This document shows positions 53,279 to 62,114 of a DNA stretch of 64,000 nt, piece after piece. Origin of the DNA: Flavobacterium psychrophilum (GTDB taxonomy: Bacteria > Bacteroidota > Bacteroidia > Flavobacteriales > Flavobacteriaceae); assembly GCA_945890865.1 (NCBI GenBank), contig CAMDDB010000004.1:1-64000 (forward strand). Direction: 5' to 3'. Both the position numbers and the translations under genes were made by a program. Within the stretch, counting starts at the first letter, position 1. Each line of letters begins with the position of its first letter. The notes under the pieces are model-generated. The model did no database searches and was not told where the DNA came from. It was given only the letters and a program-made list of their open reading frames with translations.

Positions 53279-54158
53279 ATTTGTGTCGTCTTTGCTCTCT
53301 TGCTAACAAAGTGTTTTTTAACAGCATGGCAATGGTCATCGGACCTACTCCACCGGGAACCGGTGTAATGTATGATGCTTTTTTGGACACGCTTTCAAAA
53401 TCGACATCACCCACAATTCGGTATCCTTTTTCGGCAGTTTCATCTTCAACTCTTGTAATCCCTACGTCAATTACTACTACATCGTCTTTAACCATTTCTG
53501 CTTTCAAAAAATTGGGAACACCTAAAGCCGAAATGATAATATCTGCTTGTGAGGTTATTTGATTAATATTTTTGGAATGACTGTGCGTAACCGTTACGGT
53601 AGAATTCCCAGGAAATCCTTTTCTTCCCATTAAAATTCCCATTGGACGGCCAACAATGTGACTTCTTCCAATCACAACGGTATGTTTACCATCGGTGGGT
53701 ACATTATAACGTTCTAGTAATTCCAAAATTCCAAAAGGAGTTGCCGGAATAAAGGTAGACATGTCCAACGCCATTTTACCGAAATTTTCAGGATGAAATC
53801 CGTCAACATCTTTACTGGGATCTATGGCTTCTATGATTTTTTGGGTATCGATTTGTTTGGGTAAAGGCAACTGAACTATGAATCCGTCAATGGCATCATT
53901 TTCATTCAATTCTTTGATCTTTTTTAAGAGCTCAATTTCTGTCGTAGTACTGGGCAATTTGATGAGTGTCGATTCAAATCCTACGCGTTCGCACGATTTT
54001 ACTTTACTACCCACATAGGTCAAACTTGCACCATCATTCCCTACAATAATTGCAGCTAAATGCGGAACTTTTTCGCCTTTTGCTTTCATTTGAGCTACTT
54101 CAGCAGCAATTTCATTTTTAATATCTTCCGATACTTTTTTTCCGTCTAATAGTTGCAT
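53277..54158 (-). CDS. folD: Methylenetetrahydrofolate dehydrogenase/cyclohydrolase FolD
   Basis: Bifunctional one-carbon enzyme of 293 residues. It shows the catalytic region [18 protein letters not shown] with the Lys of the YxxxK motif, [19 protein letters not shown] and the dinucleotide-binding [13 protein letters not shown], ending [15 protein letters not shown]. Complete length. It precedes nothing in its direction except the shared terminator. Confidence 0.95.
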   Translation of the reverse strand: MQLLDGKKVSEDIKNEIAAEVAQMKAKGEKVPHLAAIIVGNDGASLTYVGSKVKSCERVGFESTLIKLPSTTTEIELLKKIKELNENDAIDGFIVQLPLPKQIDTQKIIEAIDPSKDVDGFHPENFGKMALDMSTFIPATPFGILELLERYNVPTDGKHTVVIGRSHIVGRPMGILMGRKGFPGNSTVTVTHSHSKNINQITSQADIIISALGVPNFLKAEMVKDDVVVIDVGITRVEDETAEKGYRIVGDVDFESVSKKASYITPVPGGVGPMTIAMLLKNTLLAREQRRHK

Positions 54159-54280
54159 TTGTCATTTTTAGGTTTATTGTTCTAGGATGTTTAGTTGTGT
54201 GCTTCCTAAAACGAATAGTTAGTATATTTAAAAAAAGGTAAGACTTAAAACTTTCATAACTTTAAACCTTAAACCATTAT

Positions 54281-55627
54281 TTACATTCTAGGCATTCCAC
54301 CTTTCATGGCACCCATAGCTTTCATTAAATTTTTGCCACCACCACCTTGCATCATTTTCATCATTTTGCTCATTTGGTCAAATTGCTTCATCAATTGGTT
54401 CACTTCTTCAATTTTTCTTCCCGAACCTTTTGCAATTCTGTTTTTACGCTTTACATCAAGTAAAGAAGGTTTGCTTCGCTCTGCTGGCGTCATCGAATGA
54501 ATAATGGCTTCAATGTATTTAAATGCATCGTCTTCAATCTCGACATCCTTTAATGCTTTTCCTGCTCCAGGAATCATCCCAACAAGGTCCTTCATGTTCC
54601 CCATTTTTTTGATTTGCTGGATTTGTGCTAAGAAATCGTCAAAACCAAATTCGTTTTTGGCAATTTTCTTTTGCAATTTGCGTGCTTCCTCTTCGTCGTA
54701 TTGTTCTTGTGCTCTTTCTACTAAGGAAACCACGTCACCCATTCCTAGGATTCTATCTGCCATACGGTTGGGATAGAACACATCGATCGCTTCCATTTTT
54801 TCACCGGTTCCGATGAATTTGATGGGTTTATTTACCACCGATTTAATTGAAATAGCAGCTCCACCTCGGGTATCACCGTCTAACTTGGTTAAGATGACAC
54901 CGTCAAAATTCAAACGGTCGTTGAAGGCTTTTGCCGTATTAACAGCATCTTGACCCGTCATGGCATCCACTACAAATAGGGTTTCTTCGGGCTGAATGGC
55001 TTTATGCACATTGGAAATTTCATTCATCATTTCCTCGTCCACTGCCAATCGACCGGCAGTATCGACTATGACTACATTGAATCCATTGGCTTTTGCATGT
55101 TTGATAGCATTTTGTGCAATTTCAACCGGATTTTTATTTTCAGGTTCTGAATACACTTCAACCCCAATTTGTTCCCCCACTACATGCAACTGATTAATTG
55201 CCGCAGGACGATAGATATCACAGGCTACTAATAAAGGTTTTTTATTCTTTTTTGTTTTTAGAAAATTGGCCAATTTACCCGAAAAAGTAGTTTTACCTGA
55301 ACCTTGTAAACCCGACATTAAAATCACAGAAGGATTTCCAGAAAGATTGATTCCAGCGGCATCACCTCCCATTAATTCGGTCAATTCGTCTTTCACGATT
55401 TTGACCATCAATTGTCCGGGTTGTAACGTAGTTAGTACGTTTTCTCCAATCGCTTTGTCTTTTACACGGGTGGTAAAATCTTTTGCAATTTTGAAGTTCA
55501 CATCGGCGTCTAATAAAGCTCTACGTACTTCTTTTAAGGTATCGGCAACATTGACATCGGTAATTTTACCATGACCTTTTAATAAATGAAGGGCTTTATC
55601 TAACTTATCGCTTAAATTATCAAACAT
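54281..55627 (-). CDS. ffh: Signal recognition particle protein Ffh
   Basis: SRP GTPase of 448 residues that targets membrane proteins with 4.5S RNA and FtsY. N domain (1-95), G domain with LQGSGKTTFSGKLA, VDTAGRLAVDEEM and TKLDGDTRGG, then the methionine-rich M domain (about 300-448, MSKMMKMMQGGGG). A strong promoter lies at 55653-55682. Confidence 0.96.
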   Translation of the reverse strand: MFDNLSDKLDKALHLLKGHGKITDVNVADTLKEVRRALLDADVNFKIAKDFTTRVKDKAIGENVLTTLQPGQLMVKIVKDELTELMGGDAAGINLSGNPSVILMSGLQGSGKTTFSGKLANFLKTKKNKKPLLVACDIYRPAAINQLHVVGEQIGVEVYSEPENKNPVEIAQNAIKHAKANGFNVVIVDTAGRLAVDEEMMNEISNVHKAIQPEETLFVVDAMTGQDAVNTAKAFNDRLNFDGVILTKLDGDTRGGAAISIKSVVNKPIKFIGTGEKMEAIDVFYPNRMADRILGMGDVVSLVERAQEQYDEEEARKLQKKIAKNEFGFDDFLAQIQQIKKMGNMKDLVGMIPGAGKALKDVEIEDDAFKYIEAIIHSMTPAERSKPSLLDVKRKNRIAKGSGRKIEEVNQLMKQFDQMSKMMKMMQGGGGKNLMKAMGAMKGGMPRM

Positions 55628-55652
55628 AATTCTGAATTTGTGTAATGCGTTG

Positions 55653-55682
55653 CAAAGATAAGATAAAGTTAGAAAGTTGCAA
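55653..55682 (-). promoter_or_regulatory. Bacteroidota-type promoter of ffh
   Basis: Minus-strand TTG (55680-55682), 19-nt spacer, TATCTTTG (55653-55660): full consensus, 25 nt ahead of the ATG. Confidence 0.7.
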
Positions 55683-55795
55683 AGTGCGAAAATGGGTTTG
55701 TTTTAGATACACGATAGCGTTAAAAATTTTTCCTAGTTTTTAGGCTTCAATAAATTAAACCCCTATTTTTGTGAAATAAATTATGACTACTAAAA

Positions 55796-56824
55796 ATGGC
55801 AAACTTCAACATTAATGCTTATCGCCGAAAAGGAACAAAAATAATTACCCAATTTTTTTTAAAGACTAAACCATTAAAAGTTTCTGAAAAACCGATCATT
55901 AACAAAATACTAATCAGTCGGCCAAATCATCGATTAGGGAATCAACTATTGATTACGCCTTTAATTCAAGAAATAAAGCATCAATTTCCAGATGCAAAAA
56001 TATATTTATTTACAAAAGGTACGTTATCCCTAGAAATTTTTAAACACGACCCTTCCATTGTAAAACATTTCAATTTACCCAAAAAACATTTTAAGGATTT
56101 CTATCAGTATTTGCGCGTTTGGACGGAACTTATTTTTACCAAATTTGATTTGTGTGTAAATTGTGATAGCAGCTCTTCTTCTGGAAGGATTGCAACTATG
56201 TTACCCTACAGTAAATACAAACTTAATCATGTATTTAATTATGATGTATGGGATTTCAACAAAGAACTCCTTCAGCATATTGCCATTAAACCCATTATAG
56301 ATTTTAGAATTTATTTTAACTTAAATTTAGCTGCTGAAATTCCAAAACTAACTCTTCAACTAACTCCAAATGAAATGGAGACGGGTGAATTAATAGTTAC
56401 TAATTTGAAACAAAATAAGGACCTAAAAACCATTTGCATTTTTACAAAAGCAACAAAAAACAAATGTTATGACGAAAACTGGTGGGCGAGCTTTATCACC
56501 GCATTAGATCCCTTAAAAAACGAGTATGAAATAATTGAATTACTCCCCATTGAAAACATATCAAAAGTGAATTTTAAGTATCCTACAATTTACAGTACAA
56601 ACATTCGTGAAATGGCAAGTATTATTGAAAATGTCGATTGTTTCATCTCCGGTGATTGCGGCGTTATGCATTTGGCAAGTACAACAAACACGACTACTGT
56701 AGGACTATTTAAATTTAAAAACATTAGTAAATACAAGCCCTATGGGAATGATAACTTTGCTATCAATACATCAGAAATGAGTCTGGCAGATATCGGTAAA
56801 AAAATTAATAATCTCCTAAATTAA
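55796..56824 (+). CDS. Glycosyltransferase family 9 (heptosyltransferase-like)
   Basis: A 342-residue GT-B transferase. The N-terminal ISRPNHRLGNQLLITPLIQEI with the GN/GD-type loop, and the C-terminal nucleotide-sugar region CFISGDCGVMHLASTTNTTTVGLF are typical of GT9. It probably adds a sugar to lipopolysaccharide core or another surface glycan. The start at 55796 was chosen because an ATG at 55783 reads into a stop. It stands alone, divergent from ffh; a TATTTTTG box lies at 55764-55771. Confidence 0.85.
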   Translation: MANFNINAYRRKGTKIITQFFLKTKPLKVSEKPIINKILISRPNHRLGNQLLITPLIQEIKHQFPDAKIYLFTKGTLSLEIFKHDPSIVKHFNLPKKHFKDFYQYLRVWTELIFTKFDLCVNCDSSSSSGRIATMLPYSKYKLNHVFNYDVWDFNKELLQHIAIKPIIDFRIYFNLNLAAEIPKLTLQLTPNEMETGELIVTNLKQNKDLKTICIFTKATKNKCYDENWWASFITALDPLKNEYEIIELLPIENISKVNFKYPTIYSTNIREMASIIENVDCFISGDCGVMHLASTTNTTTVGLFKFKNISKYKPYGNDNFAINTSEMSLADIGKKINNLLN

Positions 56825-56928
56825 TCTTTAATTTTAAAAATTTTTCTCAAAATATCCTCCATCAAACACCATTTGGTAAGTGATGATTGGAGTAGGTTAT
56901 CGGTTAAAATTCCGACAAACTAAATACA

Positions 56929-56954
56929 AAAAACGCCCCGATAATCGGGGCGTT
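56929..56954 (-). terminator. Terminator of the small Cys-rich protein gene
   Basis: GC-rich stem AACGCCCCGAT/ATCGGGGCGTT (56932-56942 with 56944-56954); A-run on the plus strand gives the T-run on the minus strand. Confidence 0.85.
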
Positions 56955-56976
56955 CATAAATTATGCGAAGTTATTA

Positions 56977-57183
56977 TTACTCGGCTTTTTTCTCAGTAGC
57001 TTTTTTTGAAGCACAACATCCACCTGATTTTGCTTCAGAACCACATGATTTTTTTTCTGCAGTTGCGCATGATTTTTCAGTTTTTGCTGTCTCTTTTTTT
57101 GCTTTTTGTTTAGGCTCTTGAGCAGTAACATTTATTGACATCATGAAAGCTGCAACGGCCATAATAGAAACTAATTTTTTCAT
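56977..57183 (-). CDS. Small secreted Lys/Cys-rich protein
   Basis: A 68-residue precursor: a signal peptide (1-21, ending VTAQ) and a mature part of 47 residues made of Lys/Ala/Glu repeats with four cysteines (SCAT, SCGS, GGCC). No family recognised. The Cys spacing could bind a metal or form two disulfides. It has its own -7 box TATATTTG (minus, 57228-57235) and a strong terminator, so it is a deliberate single-gene unit. A small membrane protein gene, also with a Cys pair, lies 89 nt upstream in the same direction. Confidence 0.7.
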   Translation of the reverse strand: MKKLVSIMAVAAFMMSINVTAQEPKQKAKKETAKTEKSCATAEKKSCGSEAKSGGCCASKKATEKKAE

Positions 57184-57227
57184 TTTTATGATTATTAAAT
57201 TGTTATTATTTTTTATTTTATCACTTA

Positions 57228-57235
57228 CAAATATA
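57228..57235 (-). promoter_or_regulatory. -7 element of the small Cys-rich protein gene
   Basis: Minus-strand TATATTTG, giving a leader of about 40 nt. Confidence 0.45.
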
Positions 57236-57272
57236 TATAATTTTAGAAACAGTACTCTTAATTTTTTATTAA

Positions 57273-57476
57273 TTAATAATCCTTTACTTTCTTCTTAGGA
57301 ATTTGACAACCATTAGCCCCACAACCTGTATTAAAAATAGCTTGAATTAAGAAGAATATTCCAAACGCCACCAAAAACCACTCTTGCGTTTCATAGGCTT
57401 GAAAAAATAAGAATACGCCAAATGCCAATCGAATGAATCGCATTGCGTGCCAATTGGAAAATAATAATTGCTTCAT
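57273..57476 (-). CDS. Small two-helix membrane protein with GCGANGC motif (DUF2892-like)
   Basis: A 67-residue protein with two hydrophobic helices (about 13-28 and 32-48) followed by TGCGANGCQIP and a basic tail. The WHAMRFIRLAFG start and hairpin topology resemble small DUF2892/YgaP-type membrane proteins. The conserved-looking Cys pair (C-x4-C) after the second helix could bind a metal or act in redox. Function unknown; the neighbouring small secreted protein is also Cys-rich. Confidence 0.65.
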   Translation of the reverse strand: MKQLLFSNWHAMRFIRLAFGVFLFFQAYETQEWFLVAFGIFFLIQAIFNTGCGANGCQIPKKKVKDY

Positions 57477-57536
57477 TTGTGTTAGTTTGTCACAAATGTA
57501 AAGGATAACATAGTAGTGGAGTGTATCAAATGTTAC

Positions 57537-59228
57537 TTAAAACTGAAAGTAAATAAACGGTTGTGGACCTGCCGAAGCAGTAGCATAAACTACCCAAAAT
57601 ACAAAACCTAAGACTACGGCTTTTAAAAGTAACGGAAGCGCTTTGAAACTATTTTGCATTAAGTTAACCAATTTTTCAGGTAGAAAATGCCAAATAAATC
57701 CGATACCCATTAATAAAAAGACATTTTTATATCCGGATATAATCACCATCCATTGGTTAGGATCTAAAGTAACTTTACCGATATTTTGAATGACTTCAAT
57801 GGCTGTTGTAAAATCTTTTGCTCGGAAGAAAATCCAACAAAACGTTACAAAATGGAAGGTCAATAGTATGGCAAAAAAGGTCCAAATGACACTAAGAACG
57901 TTTTTCTTTTTCTCCACTTTTGCAGGAAAATATTCCAATACTATTTTATGAACCGCTAAGGCAATGCCGTGTAAGGCACCCCAAATGATAAATCGTATAC
58001 TGGCACCGTGCCACAAACCACCTAATAACATTGTGGTCAATAAATTTACATTGGTAAACAGGGTTCGTTCTCGGTCTTTGGAAAATAAAAACGTAAAAAT
58101 AAAAACAGTGGTAGCACCAGCCGAGATAAACAAGGGTAGATGACTCGTTCCTATAAACGAAATACTCCATAAAATAGCAATAAAAAAGAACAACGCCGGA
58201 AACAAGAATCCGGCAAAAGTTCCTTGACGATTTCCACCCACCGAAATGTATAAAAAGTCTTTCAACCACGTCGATAATGAAATGTGCCAACGACGCCAAA
58301 ATTCGGTAATCGAAGCCGATTGATACGGCGTTCTAAAGTTGGTTGGCAATTTAAATCCGAGCAACAAAGCAACCCCGATGGCCATATCAGAATAGCCCGA
58401 AAAATCGCAATATATTTGAATGGCATAGCCATAAGAAGCCATTAAATTTTCAAATGCTGTATAACTGGATGGCGCATCAAAAACACGGTCCACAAAATTG
58501 ATGGAGATGTAATCTGAAATAACGGTTTTCTTTAATAATCCTCCTATAATAAGCAACAAAGCCCTGTTTACTTCTTCTTTGGTGATGTTTAATTTCTGAT
58601 AAATTTGAGGTAAAAAATCTTTTGCTCTTACGATAGGACCGGCAACCAATTGCGGGAAAAACGAAACAAAAAACAAATAATCTACATAGTGTTTTGTAGG
58701 TTCGATTTCTTTGCGGTAGACCTCAATGATATAACTGATGGACTGGAAGGTATAAAAGGAAATACCCACCGGCAATATAATTTTTTGAAAGGCAAAATGG
58801 GTCCCAGATACCGAGTTATACGTATCGATTACAAAATTGGTATATTTAAAATACCCTAAAAAACCCAAGTTGATAATGATACTAAAGGCCAAGCACAATT
58901 TCTTGTAAAACACACTCGTGGTGCGATGCACTAAATTCCCTAAATTATAGTCTACCACCGAAGAAGCAACCAGTAACAAAAAATAAATGCCACTCGATTT
59001 GTAATAGAAAAATAAGGAAAAAGCTATCACATAAACCAACCGTTGGTAGAACGTATTTTTCAAGGAAATATAAAAAACATAAAACACGATAAACAAGCCC
59101 AAAAACAAGCCCGTGTTAAACAATAGTGGTTCTTTTGGGTTGTATACTACCCAATTTCTAACGGTTTCCATTGTTATATTACCAAAGGTTTCCGTAAACC
59201 AATCTTGAAAAGTAAAAAGTGCTATCAC
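57537..59228 (-). CDS. MBOAT family O-acyltransferase (AlgI-like)
   Basis: A 563-residue polytopic inner-membrane acyltransferase with at least ten hydrophobic helices. The AlgI-type signature YPQLVAGPIVR equivalent appears as SFFPQLVAGPIVRAKDFLP, with FCDFSGYSDMAIG, FRTPYQSASITEFWRRWHISLSTW and the catalytic His in LLGGLWHGAS. It moves acetyl (or other acyl) groups across the membrane for glycan O-acylation. It starts 2 nt after an SGNH-LysM gene and is the end of a three-gene overlapping run. Confidence 0.92.
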   Translation of the reverse strand: MIALFTFQDWFTETFGNITMETVRNWVVYNPKEPLLFNTGLFLGLFIVFYVFYISLKNTFYQRLVYVIAFSLFFYYKSSGIYFLLLVASSVVDYNLGNLVHRTTSVFYKKLCLAFSIIINLGFLGYFKYTNFVIDTYNSVSGTHFAFQKIILPVGISFYTFQSISYIIEVYRKEIEPTKHYVDYLFFVSFFPQLVAGPIVRAKDFLPQIYQKLNITKEEVNRALLLIIGGLLKKTVISDYISINFVDRVFDAPSSYTAFENLMASYGYAIQIYCDFSGYSDMAIGVALLLGFKLPTNFRTPYQSASITEFWRRWHISLSTWLKDFLYISVGGNRQGTFAGFLFPALFFFIAILWSISFIGTSHLPLFISAGATTVFIFTFLFSKDRERTLFTNVNLLTTMLLGGLWHGASIRFIIWGALHGIALAVHKIVLEYFPAKVEKKKNVLSVIWTFFAILLTFHFVTFCWIFFRAKDFTTAIEVIQNIGKVTLDPNQWMVIISGYKNVFLLMGIGFIWHFLPEKLVNLMQNSFKALPLLLKAVVLGFVFWVVYATASAGPQPFIYFQF

Positions 59229-59230
59229 TA

Positions 59231-60643
59231 TTATTTTGTTGATTTATAGGTTTCGTATGATTGCAAAAAAGCCTCAAAAAACAAATCAGCTTGTTTTTCA
59301 TAGCCCATTTTTGAATAATGGACCTTATCGCGGGCCATCAAACCTTTTGCAGCATTTTTAAAAATATTCGTATTTCCTCCAAAAACCTCAAACAGGTCCC
59401 AAACTGCATACCCCTTTGCATGTGCATTTTCTTTGATTTTTAGGGCATAATCGGCAATATATGTATTGGTATATTTTCTATGTAAAACCGACGGTGGCGG
59501 AGTGGTTACTAGAATAGTTGCCATCGGTGTTTTTGCTTTTACAGCAGCTATCATTTGGTCCAATTGATTGAAATAGGCTTCGCCACTTTGTTTGTCAAAA
59601 CTTTCATTCGTTCCCAAAGAAATAACAATTAAATCAGGTTGCAAAGCAGGTAATTGCTCATAAAACAAAGGAAACTTATTATAATCGGAACATTTTGCAC
59701 CGTTAACGCCAATGCCACTGTACGTAATTCCAGATGAGTTGTTGCTCAAGATCAACCCGTTTAATGCAAAGGCATTGGAATTTGGATTAGGAATGATGGT
59801 GATTTTATCCAAAGGTTGTTCCGAAGCATATTCATGCGTCAATACTGTTTCGCTTAAATCAATTGGAATAAACGTCGTTTTAGTAATCTGCTTAGGCTGA
59901 GTTTTCTTAGAAGGAATGGTCAATATTTTTCCGTCCCGAATCAAATCGCTTTTTAGTCCGTTTGCTTTTTTTAACGCTTTCAAGGAAACGTTATACCTAT
60001 CGGCAATACGTCCCAAAACTTCGCCTGGCTTGATCTTATGGGTTACTCGTTTGGGTACTTTTGTAGTAATTATAGTGTTTTTTTGAGCCAACGAAACTGC
60101 AAATGAATGCGTATTTTGTGGTGTAATTATTTTTAAATGAGTAAAATGATACCGACTGTCTTTTACTTCCATTTGAATTGAAAATTCAGCCGAAGTAGGT
60201 TCTAATGCAATACCGCTCAACCCTACCGGTTGAACTTCATCAGCATAAAGATTTCGAACGCTCTGAAAATTACCCATTGCCGAAAATCGAATGGGTGCAC
60301 TATTATTAGTTTTTGCCACACTGTAGGGAAACGTAAAGCCAAAACCGGCATTACCAAATTCCGCTTGCATTTTGTTTCGCATTTGCGCGGTAAACAAATC
60401 GGCTTGTATGTGAGAATCGCCAATATGAACCACATTTAACGTACCCGATTTTGATTGTTCTAATTGATACAAGCGTTCATAAAAAGCAACGATAGCACTC
60501 GTATTTTGAAGGCTGTTTTTATCAAATTTCAGGTCAACCGAATCAATTACAGTAGAATCAATTACGACTAAAGTTGAATCCACCTCTTGAGCAAAACCAA
60601 AAGATGTGAAAAATACTATTATGAAGAGAAGTCTATTCTTCAT
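59231..60643 (-). CDS. SGNH/GDSL hydrolase with internal LysM domain
   Basis: A 470-residue secreted protein: signal peptide (1-18, ending GFAQ), SGNH block I GDSH at 75-78, a LysM domain inserted at about 200-246 (VTHKIKPGEVLGRIADRYNV), block III GTNE at 344-347 and the catalytic Asp/His block DKVHYS at 439-444. All catalytic residues are visible. LysM binds peptidoglycan or chitin-like glycans. Likely a periplasmic O-acetyltransferase or esterase working with the downstream MBOAT. Its start overlaps the preceding SGNH gene by 11 nt. Confidence 0.88.
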   Translation of the reverse strand: MKNRLLFIIVFFTSFGFAQEVDSTLVVIDSTVIDSVDLKFDKNSLQNTSAIVAFYERLYQLEQSKSGTLNVVHIGDSHIQADLFTAQMRNKMQAEFGNAGFGFTFPYSVAKTNNSAPIRFSAMGNFQSVRNLYADEVQPVGLSGIALEPTSAEFSIQMEVKDSRYHFTHLKIITPQNTHSFAVSLAQKNTIITTKVPKRVTHKIKPGEVLGRIADRYNVSLKALKKANGLKSDLIRDGKILTIPSKKTQPKQITKTTFIPIDLSETVLTHEYASEQPLDKITIIPNPNSNAFALNGLILSNNSSGITYSGIGVNGAKCSDYNKFPLFYEQLPALQPDLIVISLGTNESFDKQSGEAYFNQLDQMIAAVKAKTPMATILVTTPPPSVLHRKYTNTYIADYALKIKENAHAKGYAVWDLFEVFGGNTNIFKNAAKGLMARDKVHYSKMGYEKQADLFFEAFLQSYETYKSTK

Positions 60644-62078
60644 GAATTGAATCTTTAAGCAAATCGGTCGGATCTTTCTGGTCTGAAAGAGTTGTTTTGC
60701 GTTTTTTTCTTAATTTTTTATACATTTCATACCCTTGGTTCACTTGAGTAAAAATAATATTACCTACTTCTTTTGCACCGCGGTGATTAAAATGCGTATA
60801 ATCTTTATTGGCTTTAGACGGCACTGCTTCGACCCATTTAACCATTGAACCATCGCCCCCCATTAGCATATATAAATTCACAAAACTCGATTCCGATTTA
60901 ATAGCATATCGTTTTTGAGCCGTATTTAAAGGAATAACGGCTGCATCAGTTTTCATTTCTAAATCATATTTAGACGATTTATCGGCGGTAGAAATAATTA
61001 ATATAGAAACCCCAGGAAAACAAGCTTTTAGGTGCGCCACTATTTTAGTCATGCGTCTTTCATACCAAGAATAATCCAGCGATCCATAATTCAAGATATT
61101 TGCTCCATATTGTAAAATGATTAAATCATAATCCAATTTGGCATGGAACGCATTCATCGTAGCTTTATTAAACGTACCTAATGGCAATCCCGAATTGCCT
61201 CGATTGGAAAAATTATCGACATGAACTCCTTTGCCGTCATCAAAATTAATTCCGTAAAAAGGAATGGAATCGGCTTTGGAAAAGTTGAACTTTAAATTCT
61301 TTAAATTTCCTTCTGATAAGGTTAACGTATTCAAAATAGTGGAAGGTGTCAATTTTTTGCCTATTGTATCTCCAACAGCACAAAAAACTCTTCCCGAATA
61401 ATTCTTTGCACTTCCATAGAACAGCGTTGGCCTTGGCAACTCACTAGCAAATTTTGTTTGGGATGCTTTGAACTTAACCCAGGCTATATTGGAAGTATCA
61501 TTGGCAAAAAACACGTGTCCGTTTACCCCAAAAGCTCGAGAGGGTGATTTAACTTTTAAAAAGGATTGTGCGTTCCAATTTCCAGAAAATTCATGGGTGA
61601 TGGAACTTCTCGAACTGGCCGATTCTGAAGTAATATTTACAAAACCAACTCCTTTTCCACCAAAACGCTCTTGCAAATACGTTCGAAAGTCTTTCACAAT
61701 TAAATCACCATCGGTCATGGAATCACCAAAATAAGCAATACGAACATTCCCTTGTTTTGTAGTCTCTAATTGATATAATTTTTCAAAAAAAGTAACTAAA
61801 TATTGATTTCCTTTATACTCTTCAAAGGTTTCGTTTGGAAATTGTATGCCATCGACTACTTTGTAATCAATAATTTTATCCGACAATGTATCCTTTTCTT
61901 TGATGCTGCCGTCTTTTGCAATGGCTTCTAGTAACAAACTATCCACTACTCTGTTTTTTGAAGAAGCCGAACTATCCGGAAAAATTTTCTTAGGCAAAAA
62001 TTCTTTAAAAACGATAAAGAATAGGGTGGAAAAGACCACTACCAATAAAGCCTGAATAAAATATTTTGATGTGTTCAT
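60633..62078 (-). CDS. SGNH/GDSL hydrolase family protein, membrane-anchored
   Basis: A 481-residue protein with one N-terminal transmembrane helix (about 7-25), then a periplasmic domain. SGNH block I is FGDSMTDGD (Asp119-Ser120), block III is ILQYGANIL, and the C-terminal catalytic block is DYTHFNHRG. It is a paralog-like companion of the SGNH-LysM protein (shared LYQLE before block I) and probably serves as the periplasmic acetyl carrier/transferase of the MBOAT system. The last 25 residues are Lys-rich. argS ends 36 nt upstream. Confidence 0.85.
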   Translation of the reverse strand: MNTSKYFIQALLVVVFSTLFFIVFKEFLPKKIFPDSSASSKNRVVDSLLLEAIAKDGSIKEKDTLSDKIIDYKVVDGIQFPNETFEEYKGNQYLVTFFEKLYQLETTKQGNVRIAYFGDSMTDGDLIVKDFRTYLQERFGGKGVGFVNITSESASSRSSITHEFSGNWNAQSFLKVKSPSRAFGVNGHVFFANDTSNIAWVKFKASQTKFASELPRPTLFYGSAKNYSGRVFCAVGDTIGKKLTPSTILNTLTLSEGNLKNLKFNFSKADSIPFYGINFDDGKGVHVDNFSNRGNSGLPLGTFNKATMNAFHAKLDYDLIILQYGANILNYGSLDYSWYERRMTKIVAHLKACFPGVSILIISTADKSSKYDLEMKTDAAVIPLNTAQKRYAIKSESSFVNLYMLMGGDGSMVKWVEAVPSKANKDYTHFNHRGAKEVGNIIFTQVNQGYEMYKKLRKKRKTTLSDQKDPTDLLKDSIHEE

Positions 62079-62114
62079 TACTTATAATTCCAAAATTTAT
62101 ATTGGTATCTATGC

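Noticed and set aside
55266..55574. Chain of plus-strand ORFs opposite ffh (54306-55574)
   Set aside because: All are antisense shadows of the Ffh coding sequence.
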